Source: Streptomyces caatingaensis
Lineage (GTDB): Bacteria; Actinomycetota; Actinomycetes; Streptomycetales; Streptomycetaceae
NCBI RefSeq assembly: GCF_001187435.1
Contig: NZ_LFXA01000002.1
Coordinates: forward strand, 310,001 to 374,000
Direction: 5' to 3'
DNA length: 64,000 nt
Below are positions 34,861 to 45,477 of this stretch, piece after piece (the first letter of the stretch is position 1; every line of letters begins with the position of its first letter). Below the pieces are notes generated by a model. It did not search any database. It had not been told where the DNA came from and worked only from the letters and a program-made list of their open reading frames with translations. A program made the position numbers and the translations under genes.

Positions 34861-37800
34861 GCCGCAAGTACGCCCCGACGGCTGCCGACCTGCACCGCGC
34901 CTGGCTCGAACTGGTAGACGCCGACGGCCCGTTCCTCGCAGTCCCCGCCCTCGAACGGGTCTGGCCCCAAGGCATCCCGCAGCCCGACGCCCGCGCGCTC
35001 GCCACCATCAAGGACGCCAAACCCGCCTTCGAGAAGGCGTGGGAGCACTGGGACACCCACCGGGACGACGAGGCCGCCCTCGACCTCTATCGCGAGGCCC
35101 GCGACAGCTGGGTGGACCTCGTCCTTCGACAGGGCCTGCGCTGGGGCACCGACTACACCGTCCCCACCCCTGTCGTCGCCGAGGTGCACTCACCCGACTA
35201 CACCGTCACCGTCCGCGCCGACGGTGCTCTCGTCCACGGCGAGAAGCTGGGCGCGCTCGTCCTCGTCGCCGACCCGGCCGACTCCCTGCGCGACCCGCTC
35301 ACCGACGGCTGGTCCGCCAGCCCCATCGACCGCATGGAGGAATTGCTGCGCGCCTCCGGCGTCCCCATCGGCGTCGTCACCGACGGCCGCTGGTGGGCGA
35401 TCGTCAGCGCCCGCCCGCAGACGATGGTCGCCTCCGGCATTGTGGACGCCCAGACCTGGATCGAAGAACCCGCCACCCGCAACGCCTTCATCGAACTCCT
35501 CCAGCGCCGCCGGCTGATCGGCGGCAAGGCCGCGGATCGGCTCACCGAACTGTTCGGCGAGTCCGTCACCGCCGCCGAGAAGATCACCGAAGCGCTCGGC
35601 ACCCAGGTCCGCCGCGCCGTCGAACTCATCGTCCAAGCCCTGTCAGAGGGCGGCCTGGACGCAGTACGACGCGGCGAACCCGACCCCCTCCCGGCCCGGC
35701 GCGGCGAGGTCTACGAGGCCGCCGTCACCGTCATGATGCGCGTCGTCTTCCTCCTCTTCGCCGAGGAACGCGGCCTGCTCCCCGAAAACCAGCTGTTCGC
35801 GATGGGCTACGGCGTCAGCGACGAACTCGACCAGCTCGACGCCCGGCAGAACGAAGAAGGCGACCAGGCACTCGACGCCACCTCTCTCACCTGGCACCGC
35901 CTCCTGGCCACCTCCCAGGCCCTCTACCAGGGCGCCACCTTTGAGGACCTGCGCCTGCCCGAGTACGGCGGATCCCTCTTCGACCCCGTCCGTTTCCCCT
36001 TCCTCACCGCTTGCGACTCCCAGGGCATCCTGGCCATCACGGTCAGCGACCGCGTCATGCTCGAAGTCCTGCGCGCCGTCCAGATCGCCCAGCTGACCGG
36101 CGGCGCACGCCGTATCTCCTTCCGCGACATCGACGTCGAACAGATCGGCTACATCTACGAGGGCCTGCTCGGCTACTCCTGCGAGAACGTGGACGAGGTC
36201 ACCGTCGGCCTCACCGGCAGCGCCGGCTCCGAACCCGAGATCCCCCTGGCCACGCTCGAAAACCTCGCCGAGTCCAAGCGCACCGAGACCGCGCTGGCTG
36301 ACGCGATCCTCGCCTGGGTCAAGCAGCACCAGCCGGCTGCCAAGCCGCCCACCAAAGCTGCCCTCGCCAAGGCCCTCAAGGTAGGCGACACGTTCGACGA
36401 CACCGAGATCGCCCTGCGCGACCTCACCGACGACGCAGACCTGCGCGAGAGACTGCGCCCCTTCATCGGCGTCATCCGCCGCGACCTGCGCAACCGGCCC
36501 CTCGTCGTCGAACCCGGCGGCGTCCTCCTGGTGGAAACCCCCTCACGAGCCTCGGCAGGCGCCCACTACACGCCACGCGACCTTGCCGAAGAAGTCGTCC
36601 GCTACGCCCTCGAACCGCTCGTCTACTCACCCGGTCCCCACCAGACGGCCGATCAGGACGCCTGGCGACTGGTCTCCTCCGACGAGATCCTCGACCTGAA
36701 GATCGCCGACATCGCATGCGGGTCGGGCGCCTTCCTCGTCGCCGCGGCCCGGTACCTCGCTAACCGGCTGGTTGAGGCATGGCAGCGTGAAGGCGTCGCG
36801 CACGGCCAGACTCCGCACGACCTCCACGTCCACGCCATAAGGACGGTCGTAGCCACTTGCCTTTACGGCGCGGACATCAACGGTATGGCCGTGGAGATGT
36901 GCAAGTTGTCGCTGTGGCTGGTCTCCCTCGACCCCAAACTGCCGTTCTCGTTCGTTGACGACAAGGTCCTACACGGCAATTCGCTCCTTGGCTTGACCGA
37001 CGCACGGCAATTGAGTGAGCTCCATATTGACCCAGCGGTAGCAGGTTCTCAGATCAGCATTCTCGACCTCGACATAGACGGCACCCTGAAAAAGGCTGCC
37101 CGCCTGCGCCGTCAGCTCGCTACTGAGGTCGACAACAAGGATCCGCAGCGCTCGGCCGCCACCAAGCGCCGCCAGTGGCGCGCCTACCAGGAGCACGTCG
37201 CCCAGCTCACCGACATCGCCGACAGCGTGATCGCCGCCGGGCTGAGGCTGGGTGGCAAGCCGGGCAAGAAGCTGCGCGAGGCATACGAGAACCTGCGCAT
37301 CGCTGTCGACCTCGCCCACCCCGGGGAGAGAGAGGCGCCGAACCGGGCAATGCTCGACGGCATCCTGGAAGCAGGACTCACACCTACGGTCTCTACGGAC
37401 TACGAGCGGTGGAAGCCGCTTCACTGGATACTGGCCGTGCCAGATGTCATGGAACGTGGCGGGTTCGATGCGATCGTCGGCAACCCGCCGTTTCTCGGCG
37501 GGCAGAAGCTCACCGGAACGATGGGCACCAATGTCCGCGACTGGTTTGTCAACATCCTTGCCCACGGTCAGAAGGGGAGCGCCGACCTTGTTGCGTACTT
37601 CTTCCGGCGTGCCTACGAACTGCTCTCGTCCCGAGGCGGGTTGGGGCTGATTGCGACGAACACGGTCGCTCAAGGTGACACTCGGGAGGTCGGACTTGAC
37701 CAACTGGTCGCTCAGAGTTTCACGATCACCCGGGCCGTGCAGAGCCGATCTTGGCCAGCTGCAAGTGCCAATCTGGAGTACGCGGCGGTGTGGGGGAGCC

Positions 37801-38885
37801 GCGACGTGGTCGTATCTGAGGTGCCGCGGATCGCGGATGACATCGAGGTTAAGCGGATCTCTACACTGCTAGAACCGGGCGGACGGGTGGTCGGCGATCC
37901 GGCGCGGCTGGCTGAGAACACTGGGATCGCGTACATCGGCTGCTATGTGCTGGGCATGGGCTTCGTACTCGAACCTGATGAAGCCGTCACCTGGATCGAA
38001 GCCGACCCCCGCAATAGGGAGGTCCTCTTTCCCTATCTCAATGGCGAGGATCTCAACTCCCGGCCGGATTGCTCGCCATCGCGATGGGTGATCGATTTCA
38101 GCGACCGTTCAGAGGAGGTAGCGAGAAAGTACCAATTGCCGTATGCCCGCCTACTGGAGCGTGTCAAGCCCGAGCGTGCGAAGAACAAGCGCAAGCCTCG
38201 GCGGGAACGGTGGTGGCAGTTTGCTGAATTGGCGCCCGCTATGAGGGAGGCCATCGCCGAGCTTGATGAGATGCTCGTTCTCACACGGGTGAGCAAAACT
38301 GTGATGCCGCTCAGGGTGACGACCAACTTGGTTCCGAGCGAGGCTGTCGTTGTCTTTGCGACAGATTCCTACAGTGATCAGGCGGTTCTATCTTCGGCAT
38401 TGCACCAGACCTGGGCGATTAAGTATGGGTCTGGTATGCGGAGCGATCCGCGCTATGCGCCATCGGATGTCTTCCTTACCTTCCCCCGTCCTGGAGGCGC
38501 CAGGGCACTGGTGCCGGTTGGGCAGGCCCTCGACAGCGAGCGTCGCGAGATCATGCTCCGCCGGCCACTTGGTCTGACCAAGCTCTACAACATGGTCAAC
38601 GATCCTGACGTTCCCAACTCCGCCGACTCGGACGTGGCCCGTATGCGGGAGATCCACGTGGAGCTCGACCGAGCTGTCATGGCCGCCTACGGCTGGGACG
38701 ATGTCCCACTCGATCACGGCTTTCACACCTACCGGCAGATGGAGCGCTGGACGGTGAGTCCTGAAGCCCGTGTGGAGATCCTGGACCGGCTGCTGGAGGA
38801 GAATCACCGTCGCGCTGCTGCCCGGGGGGATGTTGTACTACCGGACAGCGACAGTGAAGGTGACGAGGAAGAGAGCGACGAGTGA
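34857..38885 (+). CDS. drmMI: DISARM class 1 adenine-specific methyltransferase DrmMI (PglX-like)
   Basis: A 1342-aa Type II-like N6-adenine methyltransferase. SAM motif I is ADIACGSGAFLVAA (about residue 617) and catalytic motif IV is IVGNPPFLGGQK (about 872). A long N-terminal region and a C-terminal specificity-like region frame the catalytic core, as in PglX. In DISARM it marks self DNA, while the other Drm proteins block unmodified phage DNA. It overlaps drmD and drmA by 4 nt each, so the whole operon is translationally coupled. Confidence 0.93.
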   Translation: MSRKYAPTAADLHRAWLELVDADGPFLAVPALERVWPQGIPQPDARALATIKDAKPAFEKAWEHWDTHRDDEAALDLYREARDSWVDLVLRQGLRWGTDYTVPTPVVAEVHSPDYTVTVRADGALVHGEKLGALVLVADPADSLRDPLTDGWSASPIDRMEELLRASGVPIGVVTDGRWWAIVSARPQTMVASGIVDAQTWIEEPATRNAFIELLQRRRLIGGKAADRLTELFGESVTAAEKITEALGTQVRRAVELIVQALSEGGLDAVRRGEPDPLPARRGEVYEAAVTVMMRVVFLLFAEERGLLPENQLFAMGYGVSDELDQLDARQNEEGDQALDATSLTWHRLLATSQALYQGATFEDLRLPEYGGSLFDPVRFPFLTACDSQGILAITVSDRVMLEVLRAVQIAQLTGGARRISFRDIDVEQIGYIYEGLLGYSCENVDEVTVGLTGSAGSEPEIPLATLENLAESKRTETALADAILAWVKQHQPAAKPPTKAALAKALKVGDTFDDTEIALRDLTDDADLRERLRPFIGVIRRDLRNRPLVVEPGGVLLVETPSRASAGAHYTPRDLAEEVVRYALEPLVYSPGPHQTADQDAWRLVSSDEILDLKIADIACGSGAFLVAAARYLANRLVEAWQREGVAHGQTPHDLHVHAIRTVVATCLYGADINGMAVEMCKLSLWLVSLDPKLPFSFVDDKVLHGNSLLGLTDARQLSELHIDPAVAGSQISILDLDIDGTLKKAARLRRQLATEVDNKDPQRSAATKRRQWRAYQEHVAQLTDIADSVIAAGLRLGGKPGKKLREAYENLRIAVDLAHPGEREAPNRAMLDGILEAGLTPTVSTDYERWKPLHWILAVPDVMERGGFDAIVGNPPFLGGQKLTGTMGTNVRDWFVNILAHGQKGSADLVAYFFRRAYELLSSRGGLGLIATNTVAQGDTREVGLDQLVAQSFTITRAVQSRSWPAASANLEYAAVWGSRDVVVSEVPRIADDIEVKRISTLLEPGGRVVGDPARLAENTGIAYIGCYVLGMGFVLEPDEAVTWIEADPRNREVLFPYLNGEDLNSRPDCSPSRWVIDFSDRSEEVARKYQLPYARLLERVKPERAKNKRKPRRERWWQFAELAPAMREAIAELDEMLVLTRVSKTVMPLRVTTNLVPSEAVVVFATDSYSDQAVLSSALHQTWAIKYGSGMRSDPRYAPSDVFLTFPRPGGARALVPVGQALDSERREIMLRRPLGLTKLYNMVNDPDVPNSADSDVARMREIHVELDRAVMAAYGWDDVPLDHGFHTYRQMERWTVSPEARVEILDRLLEENHRRAAARGDVVLPDSDSEGDEEESDE

Positions 38886-41800
38886 CCACCGCACCCAAGC
38901 CGCAGCAGCTCGCTGCCCGGCAGGATCAGGCGTACCGCCTCGCCTGTGACCCGGACGAGCGTTCCTGGACGGTGCGCGAGAATCTTGTCGACGTCCTGGA
39001 GCGTGAACTCCTCGGGCCGGCGGATGGTCCCGAGGAGATCCTCGAGGGTGCTCCGGACGCGGCATATCTGGTCGGCCGTGTCGCCCCTGTCCGGCTCATG
39101 GACGGCCGTGACGACCCCACGCAAGCGGACTCCGACGACGCTGCGACCGACGTCGGTGACGCCGTGGACGCCGCCGAGAGCCGGGGCGTGCCCGTGACTG
39201 CGGTGGACGAGAGCAGCGCGGGAGCGGATGAGGACGAGGTCGAGGATCAGCCGCAGAAGCGCGGGCTGGTAATCCCGGCGTCGATGGGGCTGCGGTGCCA
39301 GGTACCTGACGACCTCGACGAGTTCACTGTGACTGCCTCGTGGGGCACGTACGAGCCGGTGAAGGAGAAGCAGGGCGAGGGCGGAGAGCCCGTCTCGCGC
39401 CTTCGCCGTTACCAGCGCAAGCCTCATGAGTACAGCCTGTCGATCAAGGTCTCCGAGCTGGTGCCTTCCCACACGGCGACGCTCGTGCTGGAGGACAAGG
39501 TCGTGCTCCGGGTGGACCGCTACGACGACGTCGAGCGCGGCTGCCGCCTGATCGAGATCGCGTTGTGCAATGACAAGGAGACCCCCCGGAAGATCCCGGT
39601 TGAGGCGTGGCTGTACCAGACCAAGCTGTCGGTCTCGGCGGCCGACGGTGCGGCCGTGTTCCTGCCGGTGAACGACGCGCTGCTTGACACGCGTGAGGAG
39701 CCGGACGACGAGCTGCGTCGCCTGCGGCTGCAGTACCGCAACCGGTTGGAGTTCGCGGTCGGGCGGACCTGTTCGGTGGACTGGCAGGTGGCCGAGGGCG
39801 CGCGCCGGGCCAGCGAGGTGTGGACGGCCTGGCTGCCGGTCTGCGAGACGCCGCAGACCGCGGCCGAGGAGATCGGCACAGCTCTGCTCGACATGCGCAA
39901 GCTGGAGACGGCCGACGCCGCCGAGCTGCGCGCCGGCCTTGAGCCCATCGTCGAGAGCTACGCTGCCTGGCTGGATGCGGAGGAGGAGCGGGCCCGTGAG
40001 CTGCCTGAGCATCTTCGCTCGGAGGGGCTTGACGCGATCGCCGATGCGCGGCGGGTGCAGCGCCAGCTCGCGGAGGGCCTGGAGTTCCTGCTGGCCGACG
40101 AGGAGGCGTTGCGTTGCTTCCGGTTCATGAACCGGGTGATGGCCGACCAGCGTGTCCAGTCCCAGGTCGCGCAGCGGCGCGCCAACCAGAGTGAGGACAA
40201 CCGCGAAAGTCTCGATCACGCCCGCGACGCGATCCTGGAGGAGAAGGGGGCCGGGGCGCACTCGTGGCGTACGTTCCAGCTTGCCTTCGTGCTGATGCAG
40301 CTGCCGTTGCTGTCGGATCCGGTGGCTGAGAAGCGATCGGGCGATCTGGCCAAGGCGCAGCTGCTGTTCTTCCCGACCGGTGGTGGCAAGACGGAGGCGT
40401 ACCTGGGTCTGGCCGCGTACACATTCGCCATCAGGCGTCGCCAGGGTGTGGTGGAGGCGTTCGACGGACCGCTGGATGGCCGGTCCGGCGTGGCCGTGCT
40501 GATGCGGTACACACTACGGCTGCTGACTGCCCAGCAGTTCCAGCGAGCCACGACCTTGGTGTGTGCGGCGGAGCGGGCACGCATGGAAGATCCGGCGACG
40601 TGGGGGGATGAGCCGTTCCGGATCGGGCTGTGGGTCGGTACCGATGTGAGCCCGAAGCGGTACGATGAGGCCGAGGCGCAGCTTCAGAAGGCGAACCAGG
40701 GGCGCGGCTACCGACTGACGGTGCTCCAGATCCAGCGCTGCCCGTGGTGTGGTGCCCGTATCGAGGCGCGGGACGTGCGGGCGGACAAGACACTGCGCCG
40801 AGTCTATGTCTACTGCGGCGACGAGCTGGCCGAATGTCCCTTCGCCGACGGTGGCGATGTCGCCGAAGGACTGCCGGTTCTGACCGTCGACGAAGAGATC
40901 TACCGGCTCGCTCCCGCCTTCGTGATCGCGACGGTGGACAAGTTCGCCCGGCTCGCGCGGGAAGGGGAGGCGGCGTCGCTGTTCGGGTACGTCTCGCGGC
41001 GCTGCGAGCGGCACGGCCTAGTGCATCGCGATTACCCGCACTGCGACATCAAGGACGGCAGCAAGCACCCGCGCAAGGACGGCCTTCCGGCCGCTGCCGT
41101 GCATCCCGCGACCCGGCTGCGGCCCCCGGACCTGATCATCCAGGACGAGCTGCACCTGATCACCGGTGCTCTCGGCACGACGGTCGGCCTGTTCGAGGTG
41201 GCCGTCGATGTGATGACCGGCTGGCGGACCAAGGACGGACACCCGGTGCGCCCGCTGTTGGTCGCCTCCACGGCGACCGCCCGTAACGCAGCGGACCAGG
41301 TGAAGGCCCTGTACGGGCGGTACGTGACGATCTTCCCGCCACAGGTGCTGGATGCCGGCAACACCTTCTTCTCCAAGGAGGTCGAGGTCTCCGAGAAGGC
41401 GCCGGGCCGGCGCTACCTCGGGATCAACACGACCGGGGTGCGTCTGACCACGGCGGAGATCCGTGTGGCCGAGGTCCTCATGGCGGGCGGGCAGCTGTTG
41501 CTCGACCGCTCGGGGAAGGCGGCCGACCCGTACATGACGCTGGTCGGCTACTTCAGCGCGACGCGCGAACTGGCCGGTATGGCCCGATACATGGGCGACG
41601 ACATCCAGACCGCGCTGGCCAAGCGCCGCCCCTGGTCCAAGCTGCCCAGCCGCAGCGGCACCAACTTCGGCGCACTGCACGTGGCCGAGCTCACCTCCCG
41701 CGTGGCCAGTGCGGACATCACCGCCACTCTCGATCAGATGGCGGTGCCGTTCGACCCCGGCTTCGACTCGACCGCCGGCAAGCGGAACCGGCGCACCTTG

Positions 41801-42610
41801 CGTGAGGCGAAGGCACGCTCCACGGAGCGGGAGGTGAACCCGTACGACGTGGTACTGGCGACCTCCATGCTTCAGGTGGGCGTCGACGTGACCCGGCTTG
41901 GTCTGATGCTGGTGGTCGGCCAGCCGAAGAACACCGCCGAGTACATCCAGGCGTCTTCGCGCGTGGGCCGTGAAGCGGCCCGGCCCGGCCTGGTCGTCGC
42001 GCTCGGCAACTGGGCGCGGCCCCGCGACCTCGCCCACTTCGAGCAGTTCCGGCATTATCACGAAACGTTCTACGCACAGGTCGAGGCGCTGTCGGTGACG
42101 CCGTTCTCGGTGACCTCGCTGGAGCGCGGTCTTGACGGCGTACTTGTCAGCGCGGCCCGGGTGCTGCAGGCCGTACGACCCCAGGGCCTGTCGCCGGAGG
42201 ACGGAGCGGCCCGGATCGAGGCCGAGCGGCACTTCGCCGTCGAGCTCATCGAGGCGCTGGTGCGCCGGGTCGCCCAGGCCGGCGACGAGGACGCGGCCGA
42301 GCGTGCCCGGAACCGGCTGGAAAACCGGCTGGACCAGTGGGGCAAGCGCCGCAAGCACCTCGAAGAGCTGCGTAAATCGCTGGTGTACGAGAAGATCGTC
42401 GACGACAGTCGGCACGACGCGCTCATGATGAGCGCGGAGAACGCCAAGGCCGGCATCGACACCCGAGACGCGCCGCCGTTCATCGTGGCCAACTCGATGC
42501 GTGAGGTGCAGCCGGAGATCAACCTCCTGGTGAGCCCGATCAAGGAACGACTCGTATACGTGGCACCCGTCACCGCGCCCCAGTGGGTGATGCCGGAGGA
42601 GAACGCATGA
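38882..42610 (+). CDS. drmA: DISARM helicase DrmA
   Basis: A 1242-aa helicase beginning at a GTG that overlaps the drmMI stop. Walker A is LLFFPTGGGKTEAYLGL (about residue 495), the DEAD-box equivalent is IIQDELHLITGALG (about 752), and motifs V/VI are TSMLQVGVDVTRLGL and QASSRVGRE. A cysteine cluster (CPWCG...CPFADG) lies between the lobes. DrmA with DrmB forms the core complex that binds and translocates on invading DNA. It overlaps drmB by 4 nt. Confidence 0.94.
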   Translation: MTTAPKPQQLAARQDQAYRLACDPDERSWTVRENLVDVLERELLGPADGPEEILEGAPDAAYLVGRVAPVRLMDGRDDPTQADSDDAATDVGDAVDAAESRGVPVTAVDESSAGADEDEVEDQPQKRGLVIPASMGLRCQVPDDLDEFTVTASWGTYEPVKEKQGEGGEPVSRLRRYQRKPHEYSLSIKVSELVPSHTATLVLEDKVVLRVDRYDDVERGCRLIEIALCNDKETPRKIPVEAWLYQTKLSVSAADGAAVFLPVNDALLDTREEPDDELRRLRLQYRNRLEFAVGRTCSVDWQVAEGARRASEVWTAWLPVCETPQTAAEEIGTALLDMRKLETADAAELRAGLEPIVESYAAWLDAEEERARELPEHLRSEGLDAIADARRVQRQLAEGLEFLLADEEALRCFRFMNRVMADQRVQSQVAQRRANQSEDNRESLDHARDAILEEKGAGAHSWRTFQLAFVLMQLPLLSDPVAEKRSGDLAKAQLLFFPTGGGKTEAYLGLAAYTFAIRRRQGVVEAFDGPLDGRSGVAVLMRYTLRLLTAQQFQRATTLVCAAERARMEDPATWGDEPFRIGLWVGTDVSPKRYDEAEAQLQKANQGRGYRLTVLQIQRCPWCGARIEARDVRADKTLRRVYVYCGDELAECPFADGGDVAEGLPVLTVDEEIYRLAPAFVIATVDKFARLAREGEAASLFGYVSRRCERHGLVHRDYPHCDIKDGSKHPRKDGLPAAAVHPATRLRPPDLIIQDELHLITGALGTTVGLFEVAVDVMTGWRTKDGHPVRPLLVASTATARNAADQVKALYGRYVTIFPPQVLDAGNTFFSKEVEVSEKAPGRRYLGINTTGVRLTTAEIRVAEVLMAGGQLLLDRSGKAADPYMTLVGYFSATRELAGMARYMGDDIQTALAKRRPWSKLPSRSGTNFGALHVAELTSRVASADITATLDQMAVPFDPGFDSTAGKRNRRTLREAKARSTEREVNPYDVVLATSMLQVGVDVTRLGLMLVVGQPKNTAEYIQASSRVGREAARPGLVVALGNWARPRDLAHFEQFRHYHETFYAQVEALSVTPFSVTSLERGLDGVLVSAARVLQAVRPQGLSPEDGAARIEAERHFAVELIEALVRRVAQAGDEDAAERARNRLENRLDQWGKRRKHLEELRKSLVYEKIVDDSRHDALMMSAENAKAGIDTRDAPPFIVANSMREVQPEINLLVSPIKERLVYVAPVTAPQWVMPEENA

Positions 42611-44634
42611 CCGACCAGACGCGCTTCGTCTACGACGCGACCAAAGCCGTCGACCCGCTCGGCGACTTGCAGGAGGAAGCGGAGAAGGCGGTCAAGCACA
42701 ACCGCGCCAGGGTCGGTTCGGCCCGCCCCTCTTCCCTGCTCTACACCTACGGCCCTGGCTCGATCATGGACCTGCCGCAGTTCACGATCATGCCCACGGG
42801 CCTGGACGACTGGGAACCCATCTGGAGGCGACGCGACTCGCTGCCCCCGACCATCCACGCGCCGCGGCTGCGGGATGTCGTTCGGACGATGCTGTACTCG
42901 CCCGACGCGCAACTGCGGCCGCACCCCTGGCAGCCGAAGAAGAACAGCCGCTCCGCCGAAGGCAACGACCTCGGCGTCCCGGCGCGCGTGTTCCCCCAGT
43001 GGCTGCGCTGCACCGGCTGCGACATGCTCGGGATGCTCTCGCAGTTCGACTACAAGAACACCCACCCCTTCCGGACGGACCTGGCGACCTTCGAGCACGC
43101 CAAATGCACCGGGCGGTCCGGCAATCGCAGTCGCAAGCCGATGCGGCGCCCCGCTGTGCCCGCCCGGTACCTGTTGGCGTGCGTTGACGGGCACCTGGAC
43201 GAGTTCCCGTACGAGCTGTGGGTCCACCGAGGCCAACGGTGCAGCAAGGCCGAGGTCCCGCCGCTGAAGATGGTCGACCGCACCGTTGGTAAGGGCGCGT
43301 CGGCCATCATCCACTGCGCAGCCTGCGAAATGCAGCGGCCGATGAACGAGGCCCAGGGCGAGGCCGGCAGGGCCAAGCTGCCGAAGTGCCGGGGACGTCA
43401 CCCCCACCTGGACGCCTTCGAACCGCGGGGCTGCAAGAACGAGACGCGGCTGATGCTGGTCGGCGCCTCCAACCTGTGGTTCCCCGCCACTCAGTCGATC
43501 ATCGTCATGCCGGAGTCCCAGCAGGAGAAGGCCAGCGACCTCGCCGACCGGATCCGCACCACGCTCGGCGACAAGCTGAGCAAGTACCGGCAGCATCTCG
43601 ACATGATCCGGGACCTATTGGACGGCCGGGTCGACGTCACCGGCCTGTCCGACCACGAGCTGGAGGCGGCCGTTGAAGCCGCCTGCGTTCCGCCGGCCAC
43701 GCCGGAGGAGCAGGCAGAGAAGATGCGCGACTGGGACCCCGTCGACCTGCTGGTGCCCGAATGGCGCTACCTGCTGCTCGACATCCTCGGCACACGCGTC
43801 GAAGACCCCAAGAGCGGGCTCTCCCTGGCCACACGCCAACGCGGCGAGCAGCTCCAGCCCGAGATCACCAGAGTCCTGGCCGTAGAAAAGCTCCGCAAGG
43901 TCAACGCGCTCGTCGGATTCACCCGGATCGATGACATGGACCGCGTCGGAGACCTGCCGCGCCGCCTGGTCCCCCTCACACGCACCCCTCGACCGGCCTG
44001 GACCGTGGCGACCGAGGACCGCGGGGAAGGCATCTTCCTCCAGCTCGACGAGGACTCCGTCGCGGCCTGGGAGAAGCACATACTGGACACCGACCTGTGG
44101 CAGGCCCACCGCGCGGCGCACCGCAGGAACTTCGAGCGGCGGTTCTCCGAGACGGCCAGCAAGGTCGACCCCGACAGCCGGCTCAAGCCGCCGCGCTACT
44201 GGATGATTCACACCTTCGCCCACATCCTGATCCGTGAGCTCGCTCTCACCTGCGGATACTCGGCGGCCAGCCTCAGCGAACGCCTCTACGCCTGGCCCGC
44301 TGCCGAGGGACGGGAGCCCGCGGCGGGCCTGCTCATCTGCACCACCGCGTCCGACAGCGACGGCACCCTCGGCGGCCTGGTCCAGCTCAGCGAACCCAAC
44401 CGGCTCCAGCGCGTCGTCGCGAGCGCTCTCCGCAAAGCACGGCGTTGTTCCTCGGACCCCATCTGTTCCATGCGCACCCCCAAGACTCCCGAGGACTTCC
44501 TGCACGGCGCAGCCTGCCACTGCTGCGTCATGGCCTCGGAGACCTCCTGCGAGCGGGCCAACCGCTTCCTCGACCGCCGCTTCCTGATCGACCTGCCCGG
44601 AAGCGGCCTCGGGTACTTCTCGGCCCATGAGTGA
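42607..44634 (+). CDS. drmB: DISARM DrmB (DUF1998)
   Basis: A 675-aa protein; the ATG at 42607 is chosen because it overlaps the drmA stop (ATGA) and has GGAGGAG upstream. The N-terminus (ARPSSLLYTYGPGSIMDLP) is typical of DrmB. Several cysteine pairs (CTGCDMLG, CAACEMQ) suggest zinc binding. The DUF1998 signature is at the C-terminus: MIHTFAHILIRELALTCGYS, followed by a CHCC-type cysteine cluster. DrmB partners DrmA in recognising DNA ends. It overlaps drmC by 8 nt. Confidence 0.94.
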   Translation: MTDQTRFVYDATKAVDPLGDLQEEAEKAVKHNRARVGSARPSSLLYTYGPGSIMDLPQFTIMPTGLDDWEPIWRRRDSLPPTIHAPRLRDVVRTMLYSPDAQLRPHPWQPKKNSRSAEGNDLGVPARVFPQWLRCTGCDMLGMLSQFDYKNTHPFRTDLATFEHAKCTGRSGNRSRKPMRRPAVPARYLLACVDGHLDEFPYELWVHRGQRCSKAEVPPLKMVDRTVGKGASAIIHCAACEMQRPMNEAQGEAGRAKLPKCRGRHPHLDAFEPRGCKNETRLMLVGASNLWFPATQSIIVMPESQQEKASDLADRIRTTLGDKLSKYRQHLDMIRDLLDGRVDVTGLSDHELEAAVEAACVPPATPEEQAEKMRDWDPVDLLVPEWRYLLLDILGTRVEDPKSGLSLATRQRGEQLQPEITRVLAVEKLRKVNALVGFTRIDDMDRVGDLPRRLVPLTRTPRPAWTVATEDRGEGIFLQLDEDSVAAWEKHILDTDLWQAHRAAHRRNFERRFSETASKVDPDSRLKPPRYWMIHTFAHILIRELALTCGYSAASLSERLYAWPAAEGREPAAGLLICTTASDSDGTLGGLVQLSEPNRLQRVVASALRKARRCSSDPICSMRTPKTPEDFLHGAACHCCVMASETSCERANRFLDRRFLIDLPGSGLGYFSAHE

Positions 44635-45367
44635 CGCCCAGGCTGCCCTGCGCCTGGGCCGACTCCTCACCCGGAGCGAGGCCAAGGGTGTCGCCGACCG
44701 GCTCGCCGACGGCGACACCCTCACCGCCGCGCTCAAGGCCGTCGCCCCCGGCCAACGCGAGGAGGCAAGGAGGCTCCTGGAGGCGATCGCCGACGGACCC
44801 GGGGCAGCGATCCAGCACATAGCCCTCCTGCGCGCGGTGGAAGGGGCGCGGACGCTGCCCACCACCCTCACCCCGCTGTGGACCATGCCCGGGCACCTGG
44901 CCCAGAGCGGGCCGCTCACCACATCCGTGCCTTACCTCGTCGACAACGCACGCCATGCGGTGACCTGCTCCACCTTCAACTTCCAGCGCACATCCAGCCT
45001 GTGGACTGCCCTGCAGAGAGCGGCCCGGCGCGCCGAGGTCTCCGTACGGGTCTATCTCGACACCAGGGCCGCAGACGACAGCGCGGCGTTCAGGGTTCCC
45101 ACCACCACAGAGGTGGCTGCGCACCTGAGGCCCGCCGCGGTGTGGCGGACCAAGACCTTCGACGGAACCTATGTACGAAACCACGCCAAATTTCTCGCCA
45201 TCGACCATCACCTTCTCCTGGTGACCAGCGCCAACTTCTCGTGGAGTGCGGAGAACAACAACGTCGAATTCGGCGTCCTCATCGATAACCCGGCCCTCAC
45301 CGAGACCGTCGAGCGCGAGATGAGCGAGACGGAAGGCACCCTGTATGAGCAGGCGATGGCCAGATAG
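44627..45367 (+). CDS. drmC: DISARM phospholipase D-like protein DrmC
   Basis: A 246-aa PLD-superfamily protein with one HKD motif (NHAKFLAIDHHLLLVTSANFSW, residues about 186-207). A second, degenerate half occupies the N-terminus. DrmC is a standard DISARM member but was reported dispensable for protection in the tested system. It is the last gene of the operon; about 110 bp separate it from the next gene. Confidence 0.92.
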   Translation: MSDAQAALRLGRLLTRSEAKGVADRLADGDTLTAALKAVAPGQREEARRLLEAIADGPGAAIQHIALLRAVEGARTLPTTLTPLWTMPGHLAQSGPLTTSVPYLVDNARHAVTCSTFNFQRTSSLWTALQRAARRAEVSVRVYLDTRAADDSAAFRVPTTTEVAAHLRPAAVWRTKTFDGTYVRNHAKFLAIDHHLLLVTSANFSWSAENNNVEFGVLIDNPALTETVEREMSETEGTLYEQAMAR

Positions 45368-45477
45368 GGTCAGACCGTCGCCTGCTGCACCGAGTCGTAG
45401 CCGGGGCCCGATCCGACCTGGGAGATCGTCGGCGGCGCGCCTTGTGAACTGTGCAGACGGCGGACTACTGTCCACGG

